Part shown: piece by piece, positions 18,550 to 28,400 of the stretch
Numbering within the stretch: position 1 is the stretch's first letter
Layout of the letters: the number at the start of each line of letters is the position of its first letter
Assembly: GCF_024168645.1 (NCBI RefSeq)
Contig: NZ_JALJWF010000001.1
Span: 496,001 to 560,000, forward strand
DNA: 64,000 bases
DNA from: Pseudomonas sp. GGS8
Lineage (GTDB): Bacteria > Pseudomonadota > Gammaproteobacteria > Pseudomonadales > Pseudomonadaceae
Direction of reading: 5' to 3'
Translations under genes and position numbers: made by a program
The notes under the pieces: generated by a model
What the model saw: only the letters and a program-made list of their open reading frames with translations
Told to the model about the DNA's origin: nothing
Database searches by the model: none

Positions 18550-18682
18550 TGTGGCGAGGGAGCTTGCTCCCGCTCGGCTGCGCAGCAGTCGCCACCAGGT
18601 TGACGCGATCCTTCTGGAAGAACCGGGTTGCAGAATTTGGGACAGCTTCGCTGTCCAGCGGGAGCAAGCTCCCTCGCCACAG
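18550..18682. repeat. REP doublet
   Basis: Inverted arms TGTGGCGAGGGAGCTTGCTC and complement, with inner CGGCTGCGCAGCAGTCG and GACAGCTTCGCTGTC hairpins. It lies between bifA and the imelysin operon. Confidence 0.85.
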
Positions 18683-18719
18683 GTGAATAAGAAATATTTA
18701 CAGGCGCAACCCTTTACAG

Positions 18720-18742
18720 ATAATGCGAAAGATTTGCATTAT
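18720..18742. promoter_or_regulatory. Candidate Fur box upstream of the imelysin operon
   Basis: AATGCGAAAGATTTGCATT at 18722-18740 is a 19-bp near-palindrome (AATGC-AA around a central G) within a wider ATAATGC/GCATTAT repeat. It lies about 60 bp before the first imelysin gene. It fits the general form of Fur sites and the iron theme of the genes; it has not been tested. Confidence 0.5.
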
Positions 18743-18802
18743 GTCGCAGTTTTGCGCGCCGCCCGTGCGCGCCCAATCCATTACCGAAGCAGGATGTTCG
18801 CC

Positions 18803-20137
18803 ATGATTCGTATGCCTCTGGCCACCGCCAGTCTGCTGGCCATCGCTATTTCCCTCGCCGGTTGCGGCGAAGGCAAAGACAAGGCTGTCGCTCAACAAGC
18901 GCCGACCCCGGCCGCCAGCACAACTGCGCCTGCTGCCAGCGCTAAAGTCGACGAAGCTGCCGCCAAGGCTGTGGTCGCGCACTACGCCGACATGGTCTTT
19001 GCCGTTTACAGCGATGCCGAATCCACCGCGAAAACCCTGCAAACCGCCGTCGACGCGTTCCTCGCCACGCCGAACGCCGACACCCTCAAAGCCGCCAGGG
19101 CTGCCTGGGTCGCGGCCCGCGTGCCTTACCTGCAGAGCGAAGTGTTCCGCTTCGGCAACACCATCATCGACGACTGGGAAGGTCAGGTGAACTCTTGGCC
19201 ACTGGATGAAGGCCTGATCGACTACGTCGACAAATCCTACGAACACGCACTGGGTAACCCGGGCGCCACCGCCAACATCATCGCCAACACTCAGGTTCAG
19301 ATCGGCGAAGACAAGGTCGACGTGAAAGACATCACCCCGGAAAAACTCGCCAGCCTGAACGAGCTGGGCGGCTCCGAGGCCAACGTCGCCACCGGCTACC
19401 ACGCCATCGAATTCCTGCTCTGGGGCCAGGACCTGAACGGCACCGGCCCTGGCGCCGGCAACCGTCCAGCCTCCGATTACCTGGAAGGCAAAGGCGCTAC
19501 CGGCGGTCACAACGATCGTCGTCGCGCTTACTTGAAATCCGTGACCCAACTGCTGGTCAACGACCTGGAAGAAATGGTCGGTAACTGGAAGCCGAACGTG
19601 GCCGACAACTACCGCGCCACCCTGGAAGCCGAACCGGCTGAATCCGGTCTGCGCAAAATGCTGTTCGGCATGGGCAGCCTGTCCTTGGGCGAACTGGCCG
19701 GCGAGCGCATGAAGGTTTCCCTGGAAGCCAACTCCCCGGAAGACGAACAGGATTGCTTCAGCGACAACACCCACAACTCACATTTCTACGATGCCAAAGG
19801 CATTCGTAACGTGTACCTGGGCGAATACACCCGTGTCGACGGCACCAAAATGACCGGCGCCAGCCTGTCGTCCCTGGTGGCCAAGGCCGACCCTGCTACC
19901 GATACCGCGCTGAAAGCCGACCTGGCGGCGACGGAAGCCAAGATCCAGATCATGGTCGATCACGCCAACAAGGGTGAACACTACGACCAACTGATCGCCG
20001 CCGGTAACACCGCTGGCAATCAGATCGTGCGCGACGCCATCGTCTCGCTGGTCAAGCAGACCGGTTCGATCGAAGCCGCCGCCGGCAAACTGGGCATCAG
20101 TGACCTGAACCCGGACAACGCAGATCACGAGTTCTGA
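18803..20137 (+). CDS. Imelysin (M75) family lipoprotein, iron-regulated protein A-like
   Basis: This is a 444-aa envelope lipoprotein. The signal peptide ends in a lipobox, ISLAGC (cysteine at about residue 21), followed by an Ala/Pro linker. The imelysin domain carries the GxHxxE motif as GYHAIEFLLWGQD near residue 198. The family is linked to iron: EfeO, IrpA and the P. aeruginosa homologue known as IcmP. I chose the ATG at 18803, with AGGA 8 nt upstream; the longer frame runs through REP DNA. It is the first gene of a four-gene set with a candidate Fur site in front and a terminator after it, so downstream genes may also have their own promoter. Confidence 0.92.
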   Translation: MIRMPLATASLLAIAISLAGCGEGKDKAVAQQAPTPAASTTAPAASAKVDEAAAKAVVAHYADMVFAVYSDAESTAKTLQTAVDAFLATPNADTLKAARAAWVAARVPYLQSEVFRFGNTIIDDWEGQVNSWPLDEGLIDYVDKSYEHALGNPGATANIIANTQVQIGEDKVDVKDITPEKLASLNELGGSEANVATGYHAIEFLLWGQDLNGTGPGAGNRPASDYLEGKGATGGHNDRRRAYLKSVTQLLVNDLEEMVGNWKPNVADNYRATLEAEPAESGLRKMLFGMGSLSLGELAGERMKVSLEANSPEDEQDCFSDNTHNSHFYDAKGIRNVYLGEYTRVDGTKMTGASLSSLVAKADPATDTALKADLAATEAKIQIMVDHANKGEHYDQLIAAGNTAGNQIVRDAIVSLVKQTGSIEAAAGKLGISDLNPDNADHEF

Positions 20138-20159
20138 TCAACGCTGGCTGAGTGAATAC

Positions 20160-20186
20160 AAAGGCGACCTTCGGGTCGCCTTTTTC
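20160..20186 (+). terminator. Terminator after first imelysin gene
   Basis: Stem AAGGCGACC/GGTCGCCTT followed by T-rich DNA. Confidence 0.8.
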
Positions 20187-20212
20187 ATGCCTGATTTTTG
20201 AGTGATGCTGAT

Positions 20213-20290
20213 GGCCTCATCGCGGGCAAGCCACGCTCCCACAAGTTCAGTGCAAAACTTCTGTGGGAGCGTGGCTTGCCCGCGATGGCC
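20213..20290. repeat. REP palindrome pair
   Basis: Arms GCGGGCAAGCCACGCTCCCA and complement around a 15-bp spacer, between the first imelysin gene and the di-haem cytochrome gene. Confidence 0.85.
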
Positions 20291-20408
20291 GCGACGCGGT
20301 CTGACGTCAAACCTGCCCCACATCAACCAAACGATAATTCCTCTTATTCAAACTCCTCTGCCCTGTTAGACTTTGCGCCCTTGTTTTGCTCGTCTTGCAG
20401 GATATCCG

Positions 20409-21836
20409 ATGCCCTCGCTGCCTCTTCGCTTGTCTGCACTGTTGCTGGCCCTGGGCCTGAGTGCCTGCGATGACGCCCCACGTTTTACCCAGGCCGAACC
20501 TGGTGAAGCCCGGTCCGGTGGCAGCGCGACGGTGCGCAAGACCGATCAGAATGCATTCTCTTTGCCGTCCGCCAATCTGCCGCCGTCACGGCGCGTCGAC
20601 TTCAGCGTCGGCAATAGCTTCTTTCGCAGCCCCTGGGTGATTGCGCCGTCGACCACCACCGCCCGCGATGGCCTCGGCCCGTTGTTCAATACCAACGCCT
20701 GCCAGAACTGCCACATCAAGGACGGGCGCGGTCATCCACCGACGCCCGATGCACCGAATGCGGTGTCGATGCTGGTACGCCTGTCGATTCCCGATGCGCC
20801 GGCCTATGCCAAAGTCATCGAACAACTGGGCGTAGTGCCGGAGCCGGTCTACGGCGGCCAGCTCCAGGACATGTCGGTGCCCGGCGTCGCCCCGGAAGGC
20901 AAGGTGCGCGTCGATTACACACCGGTCCCGGTGCGTTTCAAGGACGGCAGCGAAATCGAGTTGCGCAAACCGACCTTGCAGATCACCCAACTCGGCTATG
21001 GCCCGATGCACCCCGACACACGTTTCTCGGCACGTATCGCACCGCCGATGATCGGCCTGGGCTTGCTTGAAGCGATCCCTGACGAAGCCATCCTCGCCAA
21101 TGCCGTGGCCCAGGCCCGGGAGAAAAACGGCATCGCCGGACGACCGAACCGGGTCTGGGACGACGCGCAGCAGAAAACCGTCCTCGGACGATTTGGCTGG
21201 AAGGCCGGGCAACCGAACCTCAATCAACAGAACGTTCATGCGTTCTCTGGCGATATGGGCCTGACGACAAGCCTCAGACCCATTGATGACTGCACCGACG
21301 CCCAAACCGCGTGCAAGCAGGCGCCCAACGGCAATGGCCCGGATGGCGAACCGGAAGTGAGCGACAACATTCTGCGTCTGGTGCTGTTCTACAGTCGTAA
21401 CCTCGCCGTGCCGGCCCGTCGCGATGTTGGCGCACCTGAGGTGCTGGCCGGCAAGAATCTGTTTTTCCAGGCTGGATGCCAGTCCTGTCACACCCCTCAA
21501 TACACCACCGCCGCCAACGCCGCGGAACCTGAATTGGCCAATCAAGTGATTCGCCCTTACAGCGATCTGCTGCTCCACGACATGGGCGACGGTCTGGCCG
21601 ACCACCGCAGCGAATTCCAGGCCAGTGGCCGCGACTGGCGTACACCGCCGTTGTGGGGCATCGGCCTGACGCAAACGGTCAGCGGCCACACCCAGTTTTT
21701 GCATGACGGCCGCGCCCGCAACCTGCTCGAAGCCGTGCTCTGGCATGGCGGCGAGGCAAAAGCGGCGCAGCAACAGGTTTTGTCTTTCAATGCCGAGCAG
21801 CGCGCGGCGTTGCTGGCATTTTTGAATTCCCTTTAA
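20409..21836 (+). CDS. Di-haem c-type cytochrome oxidoreductase (DUF1111 family) lipoprotein
   Basis: This is a 475-aa exported protein with a lipobox, LGLSAC, near residue 20. Two haem c attachment motifs are present: CQNCH near residue 98 and CQSCH near residue 357. The architecture is that of DUF1111 'thiol/di-haem oxidoreductase' proteins related to cytochrome c peroxidases. It sits between two imelysin genes, and a redox role in periplasmic iron handling is plausible by analogy with EfeB beside EfeO. That link is inference. The ATG at 20409 begins the signal peptide; the frame upstream is not signal-like. Confidence 0.9.
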   Translation: MPSLPLRLSALLLALGLSACDDAPRFTQAEPGEARSGGSATVRKTDQNAFSLPSANLPPSRRVDFSVGNSFFRSPWVIAPSTTTARDGLGPLFNTNACQNCHIKDGRGHPPTPDAPNAVSMLVRLSIPDAPAYAKVIEQLGVVPEPVYGGQLQDMSVPGVAPEGKVRVDYTPVPVRFKDGSEIELRKPTLQITQLGYGPMHPDTRFSARIAPPMIGLGLLEAIPDEAILANAVAQAREKNGIAGRPNRVWDDAQQKTVLGRFGWKAGQPNLNQQNVHAFSGDMGLTTSLRPIDDCTDAQTACKQAPNGNGPDGEPEVSDNILRLVLFYSRNLAVPARRDVGAPEVLAGKNLFFQAGCQSCHTPQYTTAANAAEPELANQVIRPYSDLLLHDMGDGLADHRSEFQASGRDWRTPPLWGIGLTQTVSGHTQFLHDGRARNLLEAVLWHGGEAKAAQQQVLSFNAEQRAALLAFLNSL

Positions 21837-21863
21837 TACGTATTCCTTCAACGGGAGCCCGAC

Positions 21864-22928
21864 ATGTTCCGTCCCAAATTGTTGTTCACCAGCCTTGCCG
21901 CCCTCGCCCTGGGCGCCTGCTCGCCCCAGGATCCGCAAGCGGTCACCTCGGCGGCCATCGCCAAGCAAGTGATCCTGCCGACCTACAGCCGCTGGGTTGA
22001 AGCCGACCGACAGCTGGCAGTCAGCGCCTTGGCGTTCTGCCAGGGCAAGGAAACCCTGGACACCGCTCGCGCCGATTTCCTGCACGCGCAGAAGGCCTGG
22101 GCCGAACTGCAACCGCTGCTGATCGGGCCACTGGCCGAGGGCAACCGTTCGTGGCAGGTGCAGTTCTGGCCGGACAAGAAAAACCTCGTGGGCCGTCAGG
22201 TCGAGCAACTGGTCACCGCGCAGCCGCAGATCGATGCTGCCGCCCTGGCCAAGTCCAGTGTCGTAGTGCAAGGGCTCTCAGCCTATGAATACATCCTGTT
22301 CGACAGCAAGATCGACATGGCCGACAGCGCTCAGAAAGCCAAATACTGCCCGCTGCTGACCGCCATTGGCGAACGTCAGAAGCAACTGGCCGAAGAGATC
22401 CTGTCGCGCTGGAACACCAACGACGGCATGCTCGCGCAAATGAGCAAATTCCCCAACCAGCGCTACGCCGATTCTCACGAAGCGATCGCCGACCTGCTGC
22501 GTGTGCAAGTGACCGCGCTGGACACCCTGAAGAAAAAACTCGGCACGCCAATGGGCCGTCAGAGCAAGGGCACGCCACAGCCATTCCAGGCCGATGCCTG
22601 GCGTAGCCAGTCGTCGCTCAAAGGCATGGAAGCAAGCCTGAGCGCGGCGCAAACCGTCTGGGTGGGTGTCGACAACAAAGGCCTGCGCGGTCTGTTGCCA
22701 AGCGAGCAAAAACCGTTGGCCGACAAGATCGACGCGGCTTACGCAGCGTCCCTGAAACTGCTTGCCGGCAACCAGCGCTCGCTGACCGACATGCTCACCG
22801 ACGATGCCGGTCGCCAGCAGCTGAACGACATCTATGACAGCCTCAACGTCGTCCACCGCTTGCACGAAGGCGAACTGGCCAAGGCGCTGGGCATCCAACT
22901 GGGCTTCAACGCCAACGACGGTGACTGA
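21864..22928 (+). CDS. Imelysin-family lipoprotein, motif-variant
   Basis: This is a 354-aa imelysin-like lipoprotein with a clear signal peptide and lipobox (ALGAC, Cys19). The position of the family's GxHxxE motif reads GLSAYEYILFDS (about residue 136-147): the glutamate is kept but the histidine is missing. ILPTYSRWVEADRQL near the N-terminus marks the first helix of the fold. It lies 27 bp after the di-haem gene, and its stop overlaps the next start (TGATG), so it is co-translated. Role in iron binding or transfer is inferred from family and neighbours. Confidence 0.88.
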   Translation: MFRPKLLFTSLAALALGACSPQDPQAVTSAAIAKQVILPTYSRWVEADRQLAVSALAFCQGKETLDTARADFLHAQKAWAELQPLLIGPLAEGNRSWQVQFWPDKKNLVGRQVEQLVTAQPQIDAAALAKSSVVVQGLSAYEYILFDSKIDMADSAQKAKYCPLLTAIGERQKQLAEEILSRWNTNDGMLAQMSKFPNQRYADSHEAIADLLRVQVTALDTLKKKLGTPMGRQSKGTPQPFQADAWRSQSSLKGMEASLSAAQTVWVGVDNKGLRGLLPSEQKPLADKIDAAYAASLKLLAGNQRSLTDMLTDDAGRQQLNDIYDSLNVVHRLHEGELAKALGIQLGFNANDGD

Positions 22929-24040
22929 TGAGGGCAAGTGCCATGCTGCGACGCCAGGCTCTGACGTTAGGGAGTTTGCTGCTGGGTGCGGTGACACTGG
23001 GCGGCTGGACGCTGTTCAAGCACAAGAACAAAAGCCCGCTGCTGCTCTCGGCACGGGACGACGGTGACGGCAAGCACTACGCCGTCGGTTATCGGCTGGA
23101 CGGCACCCGGGTGTTTGCCACCCAAGTCGGTCAGCGCTGCCATGACATCATCAACCACCCGACATTGCCGATTGCGCTATTCGTCGCTCGGCGTCCGGGC
23201 ACCGAGAGCTACCTGATCGACCTGCGCGACGGCACGCTATTGCAAACCGTGGTGTCGCAGCCGAACCGGCACTTCTATGGTCACGCGGTGATTCACCAGA
23301 GCGGCGACTGGCTGTACGCCACCGAAAACGACACCTCCGATCCGGGCCGTGGCCTGCTCGGTGTGTATAAGTTTGAAGGTGAGCGACTGGTGCACAGCGG
23401 CGAAATGTCCACCCACGGCGTCGGCCCGCATCAGGTGTCGTGGATGCCCGATGGCGAGACGCTGGTGGTGGCCAATGGCGGCATTCGCACCGAGGCCGAA
23501 AGCCGGGTCGAGATGAATCTCAATGCCATGGAACCGAGCCTGGTGCTGATGAAGCGCGACGGCACGCTGCTAAGCAAGGAAACACTGGCCCAGCAGATGA
23601 ACAGCGTGCGACACCTGGGTATCGCCAGTGACGGCACCATTGTCGCCGGTCAGCAGTTCATGGGCGATGCTCACGAATCTTCGGAACTGCTGGCAATCAA
23701 ACGTCCCGGCAAACCGTTCGTGGCGTTCCCGGTGCCCGAGCATCAGTTGCAGGCCATGGGGCATTACACCGCCAGCGTGGCCGTGCACAGCGAACTGCGC
23801 CTGGTCGCCCTGACCGCGCCGCGGGGCAACCGCTTTTTTATCTGGGACCTGGACAGCGGTGAAGTACGCCTGGATGCACCGCTTCCCGATTGCGCCGGTG
23901 TCGGGGCCGTGGCCGATGGATTTGTTGTGACCTCGGGTCAAGGCCGTTGCCGGTTCTACGATTGCCGCCAGACAAACCTTGTTGCAAAACCTCTGGAATT
24001 GCCTGCGGGGCTCTGGGACAACCACCTTCATCTGATCTGA
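22928..24040 (+). CDS. DUF1513 family protein, probable Tat-exported
   Basis: This is a 370-aa protein with an N-terminal twin-arginine-type signal (LRRQALTLGSLLLGAVTLGG; an internal ATG at 22943 would start it directly). The body has repeated beta-rich segments, such as VGPHQVSWMPDGETLVVANGG and HLGIASDGTIVAGQQF, consistent with a beta-propeller-like fold. It ends the imelysin/di-haem/imelysin set and its ATG overlaps the previous stop. The function of DUF1513 is not established. Tat export would suit a folded or cofactor-bearing partner of the iron-linked lipoproteins. Confidence 0.88.
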   Translation: MRASAMLRRQALTLGSLLLGAVTLGGWTLFKHKNKSPLLLSARDDGDGKHYAVGYRLDGTRVFATQVGQRCHDIINHPTLPIALFVARRPGTESYLIDLRDGTLLQTVVSQPNRHFYGHAVIHQSGDWLYATENDTSDPGRGLLGVYKFEGERLVHSGEMSTHGVGPHQVSWMPDGETLVVANGGIRTEAESRVEMNLNAMEPSLVLMKRDGTLLSKETLAQQMNSVRHLGIASDGTIVAGQQFMGDAHESSELLAIKRPGKPFVAFPVPEHQLQAMGHYTASVAVHSELRLVALTAPRGNRFFIWDLDSGEVRLDAPLPDCAGVGAVADGFVVTSGQGRCRFYDCRQTNLVAKPLELPAGLWDNHLHLI

Positions 24041-24055
24041 CTCCATCCTCCCTTG

Positions 24056-24147
24056 CAGGAGCGAAGCTTGCTCGCGAAAGCGGTGTATCCGTCAGTAGAT
24101 TAGTTGCCTGACACACCGCTTTCGCGAGCAAGCTTCGCTCCTACAGG
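24056..24147. repeat. REP palindrome pair
   Basis: Long inverted arms (GCAGGAGCGAAGCTTGCTCG with its complement, extending through AAAGCGGTGT/ACACCGCTTT) around a 20-bp spacer. It follows the DUF1513 gene and could end its transcript. Confidence 0.85.
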
Positions 24148-24246
24148 GTTTGCGTCATTCTGTAATAACTGCCAGTTGGAATCCCCCTCATACTCAGAGT
24201 AATGTTCCCGCCTGTCTCACCTGATTTTCTCCAAGGAAATGGAAAT

Positions 24247-25395
24247 ATGCTGCGTCGCCGCATGCTGATCATGTTGGGTGTTGTTCTGCTGATCGTGCTG
24301 GTCCTGGCCGGTTACAAAGCCTTCTCCATCTACACGATGATGAAGGGATTCTCCGTGCCGAAACCGCCGATTAGCGTCGCCGTGGCCACCGCCACCGAAC
24401 GACCGTGGCAAAGCCGTTTGCCCACGGTCGGCACCCTCAAGGCGCTGCAAGGGGTCGACCTGAGCCTTGAGACCGCCGGCACCGTCAAGGAAGTGCAGTT
24501 CGAGTCGGGGCAGAAGGTCAAGGCTGGTCAACCGATCGTGCAACTCGACAGCGCCGTTGAAACCGCCCTGCTGGAAACCGCTCAGGCCGACCTGGGCCTG
24601 TCGCAACTGGATTACGGTCGAGGCAGCCAACTGGTGGGCAGCCAGGCCATCTCCAAAGGCGAATTCGACCGACTCTCGGCGGTGCTGCAAAAGAACCGGG
24701 CCACGGTCAATCAGCTCAAGGCGTCTCTGGCGAAAAAACGCATCATCGCCCCGTTCAGCGGGACCATCGGCATCCGTCAGGTGGACGTTGGCGACTACGT
24801 GGCCAGCGGCACGATGATCGCCACCCTGCAAGATCTCAGCAGCCTCTACGTCGACTTCTTCGTACCCGAGCAGGCCGTGCCGAAGATCGCCCTTGGCCAA
24901 CCGGTACAAGTCACTGTCTCGGCCTACCCGACAGAGCACTTCCCGGGCACCATCAGTGCAATTAACCCGAAGGTCGAGAACACCACGCGCAACGTCTTGG
25001 TGCGCGCGACCCTGGCCAACCCCGATGGCAAACTCATGCCGGGGATGTTCGCCAGCCTGCAAGTGATGTTGCCCGACCCGCAGCCGCACATCGTCGTGCC
25101 TGAGAACGCGATCACCTACACCCTTTATGGCAACTCGCTGTACGTCGTCGCGCAGAAAAAGGCCGAAGACGGCAGCCTCGAAAAAGACGACAAGGGCGAA
25201 CCGGTTCTGATCGCCGAACGACGCTTCGTCGAAACCGGCGAGCGCCGCGACGGAATGGTCATGATCATCAAAGGCGTGCAGAACGGCGAAAAAGTGGTCA
25301 CCGGCGGCCAGCTCAAACTGGACCATGGCGCGCACATCGCCATCAGCGACGACAAGACCCTAGCCGAGAAGAACAGTCAGCCGCGCGCTGATTGA
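24247..25395 (+). CDS. mexV: RND efflux membrane-fusion protein, MexV-like
   Basis: This is a 382-aa periplasmic adaptor of a tripartite RND pump. It has an N-terminal membrane anchor (residues 7-25) and no lipobox. Then come the barrel-sandwich/lipoyl halves (GTVKEVQFESGQKVKAGQPI and RIIAPFSGTIGIRQVDVGDY) flanking a short helical hairpin. A beta-barrel (SLYVDFFVPEQAV) and a membrane-proximal domain follow. The ATG at 24247 is preceded by AAGGAAAT. It lies 13 bp before its permease gene, and no outer-membrane channel gene is present. The MexV name rests on similarity and on conserved position after the imelysin/DUF1513 genes. Confidence 0.8.
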   Translation: MLRRRMLIMLGVVLLIVLVLAGYKAFSIYTMMKGFSVPKPPISVAVATATERPWQSRLPTVGTLKALQGVDLSLETAGTVKEVQFESGQKVKAGQPIVQLDSAVETALLETAQADLGLSQLDYGRGSQLVGSQAISKGEFDRLSAVLQKNRATVNQLKASLAKKRIIAPFSGTIGIRQVDVGDYVASGTMIATLQDLSSLYVDFFVPEQAVPKIALGQPVQVTVSAYPTEHFPGTISAINPKVENTTRNVLVRATLANPDGKLMPGMFASLQVMLPDPQPHIVVPENAITYTLYGNSLYVVAQKKAEDGSLEKDDKGEPVLIAERRFVETGERRDGMVMIIKGVQNGEKVVTGGQLKLDHGAHIAISDDKTLAEKNSQPRAD

Positions 25396-25408
25396 TCAAG
25401 GAATCCCC

Positions 25409-28400
25409 ATGGCTTTTACCGACCCGTTCATCCGCCGCCCGGTGCTCGCCACCGTGGTCAGCCTGTTGATAGTGCTGCTGGGCTTCCAGGCCTGGAGCAA
25501 GCTGCCCCTGCGCCAATACCCGCAAATGGAAAACGCCCTGATCACGGTGACCACCGCTTATCCCGGAGCCAACGCCGAGACCATCCAGGGTTACATTACC
25601 CAACCGATGCAGCAGAGCCTGGCCAGCGCCGAGGGCATCGACTACATGACGTCGGTCAGTCGCCAGAACTTCTCGGTGATCTCGATCTACGCACGCATCG
25701 GCTCCAACAGCGACCGCCTGTTCACCGAACTGCTGGCCAAGGCCAACGAGGTCAAGAACAAGCTGCCCCAGGACGCCGAAGACCCGGTGCTGAGCAAGGA
25801 AGCCGCCGGCGCCTCGGCGCTGATGTACATCAGCTTCTTCAGCAACGAGCTGAGTAACCCGCAGATCACCGATTACCTGTCCCGGGTCATCCAGCCGAAG
25901 CTGGCGACACTGCCGGGCATGGCCGAGGCCGAGATTCTCGGCAATCAGGTGTTCGCCATGCGCCTGTGGCTAGACCCGGTGAAGCTCGCCGGTTTCGGCC
26001 TGAGCTCCAGCGATGTGACCAACGCCGTGCGCCAGTACAACTTCCTCTCCGCCGCCGGCGAGGTGAAAGGCGAGTACGTGGTCACCAGCATCAACGCCAA
26101 CACCGAACTCAAATCCGCCGAAGCCTTTGGCGCGATCCCGCTCAAGGTCAACGGCGACAGCCGTGTGCTCCTGCGGGATGTGGCACGGGTGGAGATGGGC
26201 GCGGAGAACTACAACACCATCAGTTCCTTCGGCGGCACGCCCTCGGTGTACATCGGTATCAAGGCCACGCCCGGCGCCAACCCGCTGGACGTGATCAGGG
26301 AAGTGCGCAAGATCATGCCGGACCTGGAAGCCCAGCTGCCGCCAAACCTCAAAGGCGAAATTGCCTACGACGCCACGCTGTTCATCCAGGCCTCCATCGA
26401 CGAAGTGCTGAAAACCCTGTTCGAAGCGGTAATGATCGTCATCGTGGTGGTGTTCCTGTTCCTCGGCGCCCTACGCTCGGTGGTGATCCCGGTGGTCACC
26501 ATTCCGCTGTCGATGATCGGCGTGATGTTCTTCATGCAGATGATGGGCTACTCGATCAACCTGCTGACCTTGCTGGCGATGGTATTGGCCATCGGGCTGG
26601 TGGTGGACGACGCCATTGTGGTGGTGGAAAACATTCACCGGCACATCGAAGAAGGCAAGACACCACTGGATGCAGCCATCGAGGGCGCCCGGGAAATCGC
26701 CATGCCGGTGGTGTCGATGACCATCACCCTGGCGGCGGTGTATGCGCCGATCGGCTTCCTGACCGGGCTGACGGGGGCGTTGTTCAAGGAGTTCGCCCTG
26801 ACTTTGGCCGGCGCGGTGGTGATCTCCGGTGTCGTCGCCCTGACGCTGTCGCCGATGATGTGCGCCCTGCTGCTGCGCCACGATGAAAACCCCACGGGCC
26901 TGGCCCATCGCCTGGACAGGATTTTCGAAGGCCTCAAGCGCCGCTACCAGAGTGTGCTTCACGGCACTCTCAACACTCGGCCGGTAGTGCTGGTATTCGC
27001 GGTGATCGTGCTGTGCCTGATTCCGGTGCTGCTCAAGTTCACCAAGTCGGAACTGGCGCCGGACGAGGACCAGGGCGTGATCTTCATGATGGCCAATGCC
27101 CCGCAACCAGCCAACCTCGACTACATGAACGCCTACACCGACGAGTTCGTCGCCATTTTCAAGGAGTTTCCCGAGTACTACTCCTCGTTCCAGATCAACG
27201 GCTTCAACGGCGTGCAAACGGGGATCGGCGGTTTCCTGCTCAAACCCTGGAATGAACGCCACCGGACCCAGATGCAGATCCTGCCACTGGTCCAGAGCAA
27301 GCTGGAAAGCATTCCCGGGCTGCAAATATTCGGCTTCAACCTGCCGTCCCTGCCAGGCACCGGCGAAGGCTTGCCGTTTCAATTCGTGATCAACTCGGCC
27401 AACAGCTACGAGGCGCTGTTACAGGTGATGGACCGGGTGAAAAAAAGAGCGATGGAGTCCGGCAAGTTTGCTTTTGTCGACGTCGACCTGGCCTTCGACA
27501 AGCCCGAAGTGGTGGTGGATATCGACCGCGCCAAGGCTGCGCAGATGGGCGTGTCCATGCAGGACCTGGGCGGAACTCTTGCGACGATGCTGGGTGAGGC
27601 CGAAATTAACCGTTTCACCATCGAAGGTCGCAGCTACAAAGTCATCGCCCAAGTGGAACGCCCCTACCGCGATAACCCTGACTGGCTGAACCATTATTAC
27701 GTCAAGAACAGCAAGGGTGAATTGCTGCCTCTGTCGACCTTGATCACCGTGACCGACCGGGCACGACCGCGTCAGTTGAACCAGTTCCAGCAACTCAACT
27801 CAGCGATTCTTTCCGGGGTTCCGCTGGTCAGCATGGGGGAAGCCATCGACACCGTGCGCCAGATCGCCCGGGAAGAAGCCCCGGCGGGTTATGCCGTCGA
27901 CTATGCCGGTGCCTCACGGCAATACGTTCAGGAAGGCAGCGCGCTATGGGTCACCTTCGCCCTGGCGCTGGCGATCATTTTCCTGGTGCTGGCGGCCCAG
28001 TTCGAAAGCTTCCGTGATCCGCTGGTGATTCTGGTGACCGTGCCACTGTCGATCTGTGGCGCGCTGATCCCGCTATTCCTCGGCTGGTCGAGCATGAACA
28101 TCTATACCCAGGTGGGGCTGGTGACGTTGATCGGGCTGATCAGCAAGCACGGGATCCTGATCGTCGAGTTCGCCAACCAGTTACGCAAGGAGAAAGGCCT
28201 GACACCTCGCGAAGCGGTGGAGGAAGCGGCGGCCATTCGCCTGCGTCCGGTATTGATGACCACGGCGGCGATGGTGTTCGGCATGGTGCCGTTGATCATC
28301 GCCACGGGCGCGGGGGCCGTCAGCCGGTTCGACATCGGCACAGTGATCGCAACGGGGATGTCGATCGGGACGCTGTTCACCTTGTTCGTGCTGCCGTGCA

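Noticed and set aside
20586..22271. Minus-strand open frame of 561 aa
   Set aside because: It is antisense to the di-haem cytochrome and second imelysin genes, which have clear motifs; this one has none.
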